Shown: one piece after another, positions 7,630 to 16,325 of the stretch
How positions within the stretch are numbered: the stretch's first letter is position 1
How the letters are laid out: each line of letters starts with the position of its first letter
DNA from: SIG607 sp045533195
GTDB taxonomy: Bacteria; Bacillota; Clostridia; Oscillospirales; Acutalibacteraceae
Direction: 5' to 3'
DNA: 64,000 bases
NCBI GenBank assembly: GCA_045533195.1
Contig: JAZSHI010000032.1
Coordinates: 1-64,000 of the forward strand
Notes under the pieces: model-generated
Seen by the model: the letters and a program-made list of their open reading frames with translations, nothing else
Database searches by the model: none
What the model was told of the DNA's origin: nothing
Translations under genes and position numbers: made by a program

Positions 7630-8046
7630 ATGGCATTAGATGAAAACAGCAGTAAGAAAATTATTAGAGAAAAAATCCAAATATACAGAAAGCGAATAGG
7701 TCTTACCCAAGTCGATGTTGCAAAGAAACTCAATATTTCTCGCAGCACATATGCATATTATGAATCTAAAGCGCCAAAAATCCCTGCTAAAATTTTAAAT
7801 CAACTTGCAGTTATTTTTAAAATAGAGCCAGAAGATTTTTTACCTACTGAAATTCCTTCTTCAACCCTTAAATTCGAGTCATCTCATTCTGAATATCTAA
7901 GTTCAAACAAAAGCGTTGACGAAAATATGGTTCTTATGATATACAGAAAACTAAGTGATGATGATAAATCAAAATATTTAAACCAGCTTATAGATCGCTA
8001 TAAAGAATTGGTCGAATCGGGAGAAATTTCAGAAGATATCATATAA
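7630..8046 (+). CDS. XRE-family transcriptional regulator
   Basis: This is a 138-residue DNA-binding protein. Residues about 13-66 form a Cro/C1-type helix-turn-helix, with IQIYRKRIGLTQVDVAKKL and ISRSTYAYYESKAPKIPAKI as the two core segments. LNQLAVIFKIEPEDFLP closes the domain. The C-terminal half is acidic and unassigned, without a known sensor domain. GGAG lies 7 nt before the ATG. It stands alone between the tRNA and the sugar-transport operon, in the opposite direction to that operon. Its target is unknown and it is probably a local regulator. Confidence 0.85.
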   Translation: MALDENSSKKIIREKIQIYRKRIGLTQVDVAKKLNISRSTYAYYESKAPKIPAKILNQLAVIFKIEPEDFLPTEIPSSTLKFESSHSEYLSSNKSVDENMVLMIYRKLSDDDKSKYLNQLIDRYKELVESGEISEDII

Positions 8047-8053
8047 ATCAAAA

Positions 8054-8085
8054 CGCCACCGACTTGAAGTCGGTGGTGTTTTTTT
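8054..8085 (+). terminator. Terminator after the XRE regulator
   Basis: A GC-rich stem of about 11 bp (CCACCGACT core, complement AGTCGGTGG) is followed by seven Ts. It sits 8 bp after the stop codon. Confidence 0.9.
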
Positions 8086-8092
8086 AAAAGAA

Positions 8093-8121
8093 AAGAGGCT
8101 GAACAGAGTGTTCAGCCTCTT
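8093..8121 (-). terminator. Terminator of the ABC/DUF5696 operon
   Basis: A perfect 13-bp stem (AAGAGGCTGAACA and its complement) with a 3-nt loop is followed on the minus strand by TTCTTTT. It lies 5 bp beyond the stop of the last permease gene and marks the operon end. Confidence 0.88.
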
Positions 8122-8125
8122 AAAA

Positions 8126-9112
8126 TTAACCGGTAATACCAACTCTGTCAATACTCTTTACAAACTTACGCTGTAAAACAATGTACATCAAAAGCATTGG
8201 TAATACGAATAGAATACAACAAGCACTTTGTGTAGCAAGTTGCTTATCGCCGCCCCATACGTTAAACAGCGTTGTCATAATTTCGTCAACGTTTGAAAGT
8301 CGTACCGCAAGTGGCATAGACTCGGGGTTGCTCATATACATTATAGCCAGGTAATAATCGTTCCAGTGCCAAATTATCGAGAAAATAGATACAGTTGTGA
8401 TTACTACACCGGAAGAAGGAAGCGCTATTTTGGTATAGGTTTTGAAAAGACCTGCACCATCAATCCAAGCAGCTTCTTCAAGTTCTCTGGGAAGACCTTT
8501 ATAGAACTGTATGTAAATATAGATAATAATACCTGAACGAAGACCAACAGCAAATAATGAAGGAAGATAGAAAACAAAACCTGTATTTAAGATGTTTATT
8601 CTGATTCCTGCACTGGTAAGTTTATTAATAGCAGAAATTATTCCAAGGAAATCAAGACTTGCAAAGTTCATCATTTTAGGAATGATAATCATCTGGTCAG
8701 GAACAAGAATTGTAAGAATAAGCATAAACATAAGAATATTCTTACCTCTGAACTTGAATCGTGCAAGACCGTAAGCCACCAAGGAACAAGAAATAATTTC
8801 AAGGAACGCAGCCACCATTTCATAAAGAACGGTATTCTTTAGTGCAACAAAGAAATTAAGAGACTGCAAAGCCCAGTCATACCACATAAGAGTAAAATGC
8901 TTCGGAATCCAGAATACGTTAGGATCCATATAGTCAACGTAATCCTTAAAGGAATTGGAAATCATAAAGAACAAGGGATAAAGAACTACGTAACTTACAG
9001 AAATAAGTAAAGCGTATCTGAAAAGCGACACTATAACAGATGTAGATGTTTTCTTGATTTTATAGGGTGAAATTTTGGAACCCAAAGAGGAATTTTTAAT
9101 TTTATCAAACAT
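8126..9112 (-). CDS. Carbohydrate ABC transporter permease (MalG/AraQ type), second pair
   Basis: This inner-membrane permease (328 residues) belongs to the MalG-like half of carbohydrate ABC importers. It has six predicted membrane segments, beginning with VIVSLFRYALLISVSYVVLY. The cytoplasmic EAA loop that docks the ATPase is intact: ELEEAAWIDGAGLFKTYTKI. The typical C-terminal end FVKSIDRVGITG is present. A 60-residue insert is visible between segments around INKLTSAGIRINILN. AAGGAGG precedes the ATG. It forms a heterodimer candidate with the gene directly upstream, and the two together are distinct from the pair at 14461-16305. Confidence 0.92.
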   Translation of the reverse strand: MFDKIKNSSLGSKISPYKIKKTSTSVIVSLFRYALLISVSYVVLYPLFFMISNSFKDYVDYMDPNVFWIPKHFTLMWYDWALQSLNFFVALKNTVLYEMVAAFLEIISCSLVAYGLARFKFRGKNILMFMLILTILVPDQMIIIPKMMNFASLDFLGIISAINKLTSAGIRINILNTGFVFYLPSLFAVGLRSGIIIYIYIQFYKGLPRELEEAAWIDGAGLFKTYTKIALPSSGVVITTVSIFSIIWHWNDYYLAIMYMSNPESMPLAVRLSNVDEIMTTLFNVWGGDKQLATQSACCILFVLPMLLMYIVLQRKFVKSIDRVGITG

Positions 9113-9124
9113 ATCTACCCCTCC

Positions 9125-10045
9125 TTATTCCCACTTCTTGGCACAGAAATGATTGAATGCGAACAGAATTGTTCCTAAAATAGCACCAATAATGCAGAAG
9201 TAAACCCAAAGCATAGCGGAGCTTTCACCAAACATCTGAGAACTAATAAGGTTATAAGCCTGAGCCATAACTTTATCGGTCTGAGAAGTCATCAATTCAA
9301 CCATCGTAAATACTGTAACCAATGTAATAACTCTGGAAAGAGACGGGAAAGTAATAAACCAGAACTCTTCCCAACCGGTTGCACCTTCAACCTTAGAAAC
9401 CTCATAATAAAGGTCAGGAATAGACTGCATACCGGCAATAAATAGAATTATCTGAACACCGCATTTCCATACAAGGTTCATAATTGCATTTATTGCAGAT
9501 TCAAAATAGTCACCGATTTTTTCCGGCAAACCGGTCCATTCGACAATTTCGCTAACGTTAATCATATTAGCGGCAACTGCCTCATCGGTGCCACTTGAAC
9601 TAACAGTTTTATCACCGATAATAGTACCAAGGATAACACCGCTGGCAATAATAACGGGAAGGAAGTAAATAGCACGGAAGAACACTCTGCCCCTAAACTT
9701 TTGATTAAGCATAAGTGCAAGAATCAAACTAAGTACTAAAATAATCGGGAAAGAGTAAGCGAACTGAATTACACCCATCGTCAGATTATCGGTATAATTT
9801 GCATCAATTGCGAAAACATATTTAATATTCTCAAAACCGATCCATGTAGTCTGAAGGTCACCTGCAACAAGTCTTACCTTACAGAAGGTAAAGAAAATGG
9901 ACTGAAAAATAGGAATTATAAAGAATATAATCAAACCTACAACCCATATAGAAACACATGTCCAGCCATAGCGCTCTTTAAGAGCCTCAATACCTCTTGC
10001 GTGAATACTCTTTTTGGGTTTCTTTATAGCTTTTTCACTTGCCAT
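9125..10045 (-). CDS. Carbohydrate ABC transporter permease (MalF/UgpA type), second pair
   Basis: This 306-residue membrane protein of the UgpA/MalF group begins with a basic cytoplasmic tail (KKPKKSIHARGIEALKERYGW), then a first membrane segment (WVVGLIIFFIIPIFQSIFFT). The EAA-like loop reads YYEVSKVEGATGWEEFWFIT. It departs from the usual EAAxxDGA by having VSKVEGA, so it may dock a particular ATPase or rely on its partner. AAAGGAGG lies 10 nt before the ATG, which overlaps the stop of the DUF5696 gene by one base (TAATG). It is likely co-translated with that lipoprotein. Confidence 0.9.
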   Translation of the reverse strand: MASEKAIKKPKKSIHARGIEALKERYGWTCVSIWVVGLIIFFIIPIFQSIFFTFCKVRLVAGDLQTTWIGFENIKYVFAIDANYTDNLTMGVIQFAYSFPIILVLSLILALMLNQKFRGRVFFRAIYFLPVIIASGVILGTIIGDKTVSSSGTDEAVAANMINVSEIVEWTGLPEKIGDYFESAINAIMNLVWKCGVQIILFIAGMQSIPDLYYEVSKVEGATGWEEFWFITFPSLSRVITLVTVFTMVELMTSQTDKVMAQAYNLISSQMFGESSAMLWVYFCIIGAILGTILFAFNHFCAKKWE

Positions 10046-12300
10046 TATTCACTTACCTCCTTTCCGTAAATATAAGAACCAGCTTTAACAGCGCCCATAT
10101 CGGATTCATAATCCTTAGTGCCGTAATTTACATAAACCGAAACGCCGTTATCATAAACAACCTTACGTACATCACGGTTAAGACAAACATGGTCAACAAC
10201 GTGCGCATCTGCAATAGCATTAAAGTAATCAGCGTTACCGTTAACAACAGAAACTATTTCCTCTTTATTATCATCATATACCAAAGAGTTGAATATCTGA
10301 ATACGTGAAGTCAAAAGATCGTTATCATAATTCTTCATAACTGTATATTTAAGGTTAGAACCACCTTCAATACAGCGAAGAATTGCATCGTTATGATCGG
10401 TAGTAGTGTTAATAGCCACACCGTACATAGGAACATAACCCTTAAATACTAACTGATAGAACGGAACATCGTAATCAAAAATGGTATATTTATTAGAAGA
10501 AACAGGAACGTCTATAATTGCATCGGAATTAACAGCGGCATAATCATTTGCCTGATTACCAAGTATTTTAAGGCCCGAAGCATTTATTTTCTTCATAATC
10601 TCAGCAACGTCGTTACTCATGTTAGCTTTTGCAATGCTTCTGTTATAGCTGTAATCAGAGTATGCTCTCGAAGTGATTTTTCTAAAGGAAATACCCTGAA
10701 CGTCCATAGACTTAGTATGCTCTGCTGCTTTATCTGCGAGAACAGGAAGTTCTTTACGACCTACCAGATAACAGTGAGGAGCTGATGTACTAGTGCCAAG
10801 TTCAAACGAATACCATCTTGTATAAATGTGACCGGGGCCCTTAGCAGAACCGCCCTTAGTAATAGTAAGATCTACACCGTCACTGGTAAAGTGAAGTAAA
10901 TCATAATCGAAATAAAGATCAATACCAAGTTCTTTACATTTAGCGGATAAAGTTTTAATTTGTCCCTCGTTGCCAATAGTTTTAGCAATTTCAAGATTAC
11001 CGGCAGGTTTTCCTGCATCGACACCAGAAGAACCAAAACCATAAAGGTCAGCAATCATAGGAACCTTAAGCTGACCGTTAAGGTCAGTAAGAATAGCCTC
11101 GGCATCTTTTACGGTAGTAGTTGCAAAAACCTCAGTTTTAGGCATACCAAGGAAAGATGTATCAAGCTTAGTACCGCCTACAAGTGAAATACTAGCGCTT
11201 GCTTTTTCCTCTTTATCGGTCATACCCTTTTCTTCGAGTAAGAATTTACGATAACGATTAGCCATACCTACGTAACTAGCTTCTTCACCATCTAAGGGAT
11301 AGAAGTTAACAGACATAGGAGTGTAGGCAAACTGTTCAGAGTACTGAAGACCGTTAGCTACCTTACTTGCAGTATTGCTACCTCTTATTTTAAAGGTTGC
11401 ATATACACCGGAATAACCTATAGTAGCATTACCAATATCTGCGTTAATAATAGCAGTGTCAGCGCCTTCTGAAATAACAGCGAGCATACCTTCGTCACCG
11501 TTTTTACTACCAAACACAGGAAGTCTTACAGTTTCAGATGCTGTCCAAGAAACTTTCATAAACTCGCCTTCAAGCGCATCTTTGCCATACACTTCATCAG
11601 CAAGGTAGGTACTGATTTCGTTACTGTTATTAGCTTCAATAATAGCGCCGGAGCCCGAAGGATAGAAAAGATAAGCATCATCATCAATATTAGGCACTGA
11701 ACAGAAGAAAGGAGCAATAGAAATCTTGCTGATAGTATTATCCTCTGTCTCGGTTATTTCTTCAGGAACAATAGTCATCTTAAGACCGTCATCCAAAAGC
11801 GAATAGATTACAGGAACAGATATAGCTGCTCTATCAAAATAGTAAATAAGTTTAAATCCGTTACCATCGGCAGTCTTTTCAATTGAATAGGTATTATATT
11901 TTAAAGACTGAACATAACCATTTGCAGTTTTTGTAACGGAGTTATTGAGTTTGTCTATATACTCAATGGTAATATTACCTTCCAATTTAGGATGGTTATT
12001 AATAGGAAATCCGTTATCATCAGTTCTGTCTTCTAAAAGATTAGAAGGAGTTACAGAACTTATTCTGCCGGTTTCCTTATTAACAAGCAAAATTCTGTAT
12101 TTCTCGGCATCCCAACGAAGCTCATAGGCTGACTTATCATTGGTAATGACAAAGGAATCGGAAGTATTGTTTTTATGATTCTCATCAAAAGCGATAGGAT
12201 CAACAAGTTCATCTTTATTTTTCTTAGAACATGCAGAAAGCGAGAGAACCATTACTAAACAAAGAAGAATTATTAAACTTTTCTTTAATAAGCTTTTCAT
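10045..12300 (-). CDS. DUF5696 domain-containing lipoprotein
   Basis: This large surface lipoprotein (751 residues) has a type II signal sequence with hydrophobic core LIILLCLVMVLSL and lipobox LSAC at about residues 20-23, so it is anchored outside the membrane. The rest matches the DUF5696 family in overall layout. An N-terminal beta-rich region holds FVITNDKSAYELRWDA. A middle block has YRKFLLEEKGM. A C-terminal barrel-like part has IDLYFDYDLLHFTSDG and GISFRKITSRAYSDY. The function is not established. Its constant company here is ABC sugar permeases, so a role in glycan binding or processing is inferred. The ATG at 12300 follows AAAGGAGAG, and a longer frame from 12336 lacks a site and would spoil the signal peptide. 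Confidence 0.85.
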   Translation of the reverse strand: MKSLLKKSLIILLCLVMVLSLSACSKKNKDELVDPIAFDENHKNNTSDSFVITNDKSAYELRWDAEKYRILLVNKETGRISSVTPSNLLEDRTDDNGFPINNHPKLEGNITIEYIDKLNNSVTKTANGYVQSLKYNTYSIEKTADGNGFKLIYYFDRAAISVPVIYSLLDDGLKMTIVPEEITETEDNTISKISIAPFFCSVPNIDDDAYLFYPSGSGAIIEANNSNEISTYLADEVYGKDALEGEFMKVSWTASETVRLPVFGSKNGDEGMLAVISEGADTAIINADIGNATIGYSGVYATFKIRGSNTASKVANGLQYSEQFAYTPMSVNFYPLDGEEASYVGMANRYRKFLLEEKGMTDKEEKASASISLVGGTKLDTSFLGMPKTEVFATTTVKDAEAILTDLNGQLKVPMIADLYGFGSSGVDAGKPAGNLEIAKTIGNEGQIKTLSAKCKELGIDLYFDYDLLHFTSDGVDLTITKGGSAKGPGHIYTRWYSFELGTSTSAPHCYLVGRKELPVLADKAAEHTKSMDVQGISFRKITSRAYSDYSYNRSIAKANMSNDVAEIMKKINASGLKILGNQANDYAAVNSDAIIDVPVSSNKYTIFDYDVPFYQLVFKGYVPMYGVAINTTTDHNDAILRCIEGGSNLKYTVMKNYDNDLLTSRIQIFNSLVYDDNKEEIVSVVNGNADYFNAIADAHVVDHVCLNRDVRKVVYDNGVSVYVNYGTKDYESDMGAVKAGSYIYGKEVSE

Positions 12301-12316
12301 TTTCAGTTCTCTCCTT

Positions 12317-14449
12317 TCATCGATACATAAATTCACGATAAACAGTTCCTAAGAATAAGAATAACTGCTGAACGAGAATAACAATAACAATAGCTAAGAA
12401 TATTACAATAAGTATTCCAAGAACAGACATAATTGTTGTTCCGACAAACTTACCGAAAGTATAGTCGTGAATAATCATTGTACCCATAATCAATATAAAT
12501 GCAGTAAGTAAAGTCATTACTGTTACGAAAATTTCAAGGAATGCAGCTTCACTTTCGAGAATAGCATTGGATGCGATTATGTAAACAATGTTAGAAATGA
12601 TTAGCGGAACAATACTGTAAGAAGCTACAATAAAGATTTCGCGAAGCTTACCTTTACCATCCTGTAAAGTACAGATTGCCCAGTTACATATTGTCCAAAG
12701 AACAACAAGACCAAGAGACTGTAAAAGAACAAGCAGAGAATTAAAGCTTGTGTTAGAAGGCGATTTAAAGAGGAAACCGCTTTCGGTCTCTTTAAGGGTT
12801 GCTGTAATATAGTAAATAACTATAAGAATAAGTCCGATAAGAACCGATCCGCGTTTCTTTTCCTTTATTTCGGTAAATACTTCACCGGGATGGAGAACAG
12901 AACGTGACAGCAATTGAAGTTCGCGATTCTTTACGAGAACAAAATTTTTCTTCTTCTTAAAGTACATATACACAGCTACTACAGCTACAAAAGCTAAAAT
13001 AATACCTGCGAAAAGATAAATCTTATCTTCAATAATATTACGGCGAACAAATTCGAAAGCAAGTGAATAAGTATGATAGTCATATCCTATCTGAGCATAC
13101 TTCATAGCATTTTCGTAATCGCCTGCAGCATAATAGGTTCTTGCAAGTCCGGAGTATGCTACCTGACAGTTACGATCTCTTTTAATAACTTCTAACCACA
13201 AAGGACGAGCAGCATCATAATCACCGTTACGAGTGAGCACGCTTGCATCGAAAAGTAATTGACCGTATTCATTAATCTTAAAGACAGTAAAACATTTTTT
13301 AACACTATCAAGAACGATAATATCGTTGTTTGAATTTACTTCAATAGCAGATACCATCATAAAAGTACCGTCCTGATCCCCTGCATTAGCGGAACCTCCG
13401 GCAAAAGTGTTAAGCATTTTGCTATCACTGTCGAAAACAGAAACGCAACCTGAACTACTATCATAAGTAAATATGAAATTATCTGAGTTAACAGCAAGAC
13501 CTGCAACGTCAGGATAACGAGCATCATTACGAAGAGGAATGCTCTTTCTTACGCCGAAAGTAACGTCCTCAGCTTTAAGAATATCAATACCACCAGGACT
13601 TAATCTTTTAATTTGTCCTCTTTCGATAGTCTTATTTGTACGACCTGTAGCGGTATATACAAAATCCTGAGCATCAACATAAAGGTCGGTAAACTGGAAA
13701 GGAAGCTTACGAATCTGCTGAGCGTATTTTGCATCAGTCATTGTTAATCTGTTCCACAAACTAACAATAGCGCTTAGCAAGGTGGTCTTTACAGTATTGG
13801 CACCAAAGAATCCAAGGAATTCTCCTGAAGGAGAATAAAGAATAGCGCCGTAGAAAGAACCATCACTCAATACATAGATATAATCGCTTGAGTCAACAGT
13901 AATTTTTTCAGGTTTATAATCAAAATCTTCGGGAATAAGATTAGATTTAGGAAGCAAAAGCGGTTCGCCTTGAAGCTTTCCGTCCTTATCACAAATGAGA
14001 ACACGTTTATTATTTGTGTCACAAATATAAATAGTTCCTTTTGCAGAAATATAAAGTCCCTGAGCGCCTGTATAATCATACTCGGTTCCATCCACTGCAA
14101 CAATTTTGCCAATTGTCTTAACAAATTCATAATCTTTGTTAAAAATATGAACCGAAGAAGTAGCATCATCAAGAATATATACATTATCATCCTTATCAAC
14201 AGAAACGTCTGTGTAGGAACCAATATTTACATTTTCAAAATCTTCATTAAAGAAGACATCATAATAATCGAACATACCGGTTGCACGTACAGCATAGGTA
14301 GAAGCTACGTTTGCATTATCCCAATATGTAAATGTGTCGTAAGGTACGTCACCTGTTTCCTTGATAAAACCTGTAGCACTTGCAGGAATGCTAAGCACTA
14401 CAAAGAGAGCAAGGAGAACTGAAATAAAACGAACAAATTTGTTTTTCAT
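12317..14449 (-). CDS. Secreted NHL-propeller, TPR and Yip1-domain membrane protein
   Basis: The 710-residue protein starts with a signal peptide (VLLALFVVLSIPASA). Residues about 70-395 carry repeated NHL/beta-propeller strands such as DVSVDKDDNVYILDD, GLYISAKGTIYICDT and AIEVNSNNDIIVLDS. A short TPR-like pair follows at about 400-460 (NGDYDAARPLWLEVI and AAGDYENAMKYAQIGY). A membrane helix lies near 477-497, then a Yip1-like multi-helix region to the C-terminus. The propeller should face outside. The protein's place between permease genes and the DUF5696 gene suggests it helps assemble or sense the transporter. No enzyme motif is visible. Confidence 0.8.
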   Translation of the reverse strand: MKNKFVRFISVLLALFVVLSIPASATGFIKETGDVPYDTFTYWDNANVASTYAVRATGMFDYYDVFFNEDFENVNIGSYTDVSVDKDDNVYILDDATSSVHIFNKDYEFVKTIGKIVAVDGTEYDYTGAQGLYISAKGTIYICDTNNKRVLICDKDGKLQGEPLLLPKSNLIPEDFDYKPEKITVDSSDYIYVLSDGSFYGAILYSPSGEFLGFFGANTVKTTLLSAIVSLWNRLTMTDAKYAQQIRKLPFQFTDLYVDAQDFVYTATGRTNKTIERGQIKRLSPGGIDILKAEDVTFGVRKSIPLRNDARYPDVAGLAVNSDNFIFTYDSSSGCVSVFDSDSKMLNTFAGGSANAGDQDGTFMMVSAIEVNSNNDIIVLDSVKKCFTVFKINEYGQLLFDASVLTRNGDYDAARPLWLEVIKRDRNCQVAYSGLARTYYAAGDYENAMKYAQIGYDYHTYSLAFEFVRRNIIEDKIYLFAGIILAFVAVVAVYMYFKKKKNFVLVKNRELQLLSRSVLHPGEVFTEIKEKKRGSVLIGLILIVIYYITATLKETESGFLFKSPSNTSFNSLLVLLQSLGLVVLWTICNWAICTLQDGKGKLREIFIVASYSIVPLIISNIVYIIASNAILESEAAFLEIFVTVMTLLTAFILIMGTMIIHDYTFGKFVGTTIMSVLGILIVIFLAIVIVILVQQLFLFLGTVYREFMYR

Positions 14450-14460
14450 AATTTTCCTCC

Positions 14461-15375
14461 TTAACCCTTAATACCTGCACTGCTCATTGATTCCTTAATA
14501 CTGCTCTGTGAAATCATATACACAATAATCGGAGGAATCATCATAATAACAGTAACTGCCATCGCACTACCTGAACGAGCGATACCGCCTGAGGTAATCT
14601 GTCCCATAATGGTAGGCAATGTTTTGAGTGTTTCACTGAACACGGTACCGTCAGGAATGGCAGCCCATACATCACGGAAACCGAAAAGTGTAAGAGTAAG
14701 CAAACAGGGTTTAACTATAGGTAATACGATCTGCCAGAAAATTCTGAACGGACCTGCACCGTCAATTCGCGCAGCTTCGAGCAAAGCAACCGGTACCGCA
14801 CCTTCCATATACTGCTTCATAAGGAATACACCCATGGTAGATGCAATATGAGGAAGAATCATAACCCAGTATGTATCAATCATTCCCGTATAGGAATAAA
14901 TGAGATAACGCGGAATACCAAGTGTATAAGCGTTAAACAAAAGAGCGAACTGAACTAGAAGGAATATTACTTTCTTACCCTTAATTTCACTTCTTGCAAG
15001 AACAAATGCAGCCATTGTAGCCACAACTACAAAAAGGAATGTAGAAATAATTGATACAAACAAACTGTTGAAAATGTATCTTGAAAGCGGAACACGAAGG
15101 TTAGAAAGAAGTCCCGGCAAAGCGAGATAGTTTTCCGGTGTAGGACGGGAAACCAAGAATCTCGGAGGGAAAATCAAAAGTTCATCAAGAGGTTTAAATG
15201 ATGTAGCAATACAGTAAATCAAAGGAAGAACAGAGAAAGCACCGAACGCTACAAGGAAAAGTATGTAGAAAAAGTTACCAACCTTAGAACGTGTATAACG
15301 TTTAGCCTGATTCTTTTTCGTAACCTTCATAAAAACTCGCTTACCGGCAGAGTTGTATTCTTTAGCACGAAACAT
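14461..15375 (-). CDS. Carbohydrate ABC transporter permease (MalG/AraQ type), first pair
   Basis: This MalG-like permease has 304 residues and six predicted membrane spans. Its EAA loop is canonical: ALLEAARIDGAGPFRIFWQI. The DEL...PPRFLVSRPTPENY segment after the first helix is the usual periplasmic stretch of the CUT1 family, and the end reads IKESMSSAGIKG. AAAGGAGG is 7 nt before the ATG. It pairs with the UgpA-type permease immediately upstream. The pair lies between the binding protein and the NHL/Yip1 gene, so it is probably the main channel served by the binding protein. Confidence 0.93.
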   Translation of the reverse strand: MFRAKEYNSAGKRVFMKVTKKNQAKRYTRSKVGNFFYILFLVAFGAFSVLPLIYCIATSFKPLDELLIFPPRFLVSRPTPENYLALPGLLSNLRVPLSRYIFNSLFVSIISTFLFVVVATMAAFVLARSEIKGKKVIFLLVQFALLFNAYTLGIPRYLIYSYTGMIDTYWVMILPHIASTMGVFLMKQYMEGAVPVALLEAARIDGAGPFRIFWQIVLPIVKPCLLTLTLFGFRDVWAAIPDGTVFSETLKTLPTIMGQITSGGIARSGSAMAVTVIMMIPPIIVYMISQSSIKESMSSAGIKG

Positions 15376-15390
15376 TCAATTTCCTCCTTT

Positions 15391-16305
15391 CTAATCATTA
15401 CCGAGGCTATTAATAGCCTTCTTAATGAGTGATCTTGATAACGCCATCATAATAAACAGAATTACGGACATCGCAGAAGCATAACCCATTTCATAACGTG
15501 TACCACCAACGTCGGACAGATAAGAAACAATTGTATCAACACAATAGTTAACGGAAGGATAACCTGCCATCTGTACCGCGATAGCACTTACAGAGAAAGC
15601 ACCTGCAATCTGCATAACAGCACTAAAGAGAAGCATATGCTGCATAGCGGGAAGGGTTATGTACCAAAGTTCCTGCCAACGAGTTCTGATGCCGTCGATG
15701 GCACCTGCTTCATAAAGTTCACCATTAACGTTCTGCAAACCAGAAATGTTTGAAAGGAAGGATACACCCATACTCTGCCATAACTGAACAATAATGATAA
15801 TCGGCATAAGATATTGCTCGTTAGAAAGCCAATAAATAGGTTCTTGGATAAAGCCCATCGAAAGTAAAGCACTGTTTATGTAACCGTAACTATCACTACT
15901 GAAAGCAACCTGCCAAATAAAGTATGCATTACCTACAAGTGATGGACAATAGAACATAAATGAAAGCAAGGTTCTGATAAAGGGTGAAAATTCGTTAATG
16001 AACCATGCAAGTACGAAGGATAAAAGGAATCCTAAAGGTCCCGTGATAACCGCAAACACTAAAGTGTTTTTAACGGTTGTCATAAATATTTCGTCATTAA
16101 TAAGCAAACGAACGTAGTTGTCAAGACCATTAAACTGCAGAGTCTTGATCATATCGAAGTTGAAGAAACTTAAAACCAATGATGCAAGAATAGGTAAAAC
16201 AGTAAACAAAATAAACATCAAAAGGAAGGGAGCTATAAGCAGGTAATAAGGAGCACTTTCCCTAAAGCTCATCTGTTTACTTTCAATTTTTTTAACTTTT
16301 GCCAT
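15391..16305 (-). CDS. Carbohydrate ABC transporter permease (MalF/UgpA type), first pair
   Basis: This UgpA/MalF-type permease of the CUT1 family has an N-terminal span PYYLLIAPFLLMFILFTVLP, the conserved WYLSN-like region (IYWLSNEQYLMPII) and an EAA loop ELYEAGAIDGIRTRWQELWY. It would form the other half of the channel with the 14461-15375 product. The ATG at 16305 (MAKVKK) follows AAAGGAGAGG. A TTG at 16329 would overlap the binding-protein stop and include the ribosome site, so it is rejected. Confidence 0.92.
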   Translation of the reverse strand: MAKVKKIESKQMSFRESAPYYLLIAPFLLMFILFTVLPILASLVLSFFNFDMIKTLQFNGLDNYVRLLINDEIFMTTVKNTLVFAVITGPLGFLLSFVLAWFINEFSPFIRTLLSFMFYCPSLVGNAYFIWQVAFSSDSYGYINSALLSMGFIQEPIYWLSNEQYLMPIIIIVQLWQSMGVSFLSNISGLQNVNGELYEAGAIDGIRTRWQELWYITLPAMQHMLLFSAVMQIAGAFSVSAIAVQMAGYPSVNYCVDTIVSYLSDVGGTRYEMGYASAMSVILFIMMALSRSLIKKAINSLGND

Positions 16306-16325
16306 AATTACGCCCCTCTCCTTTC

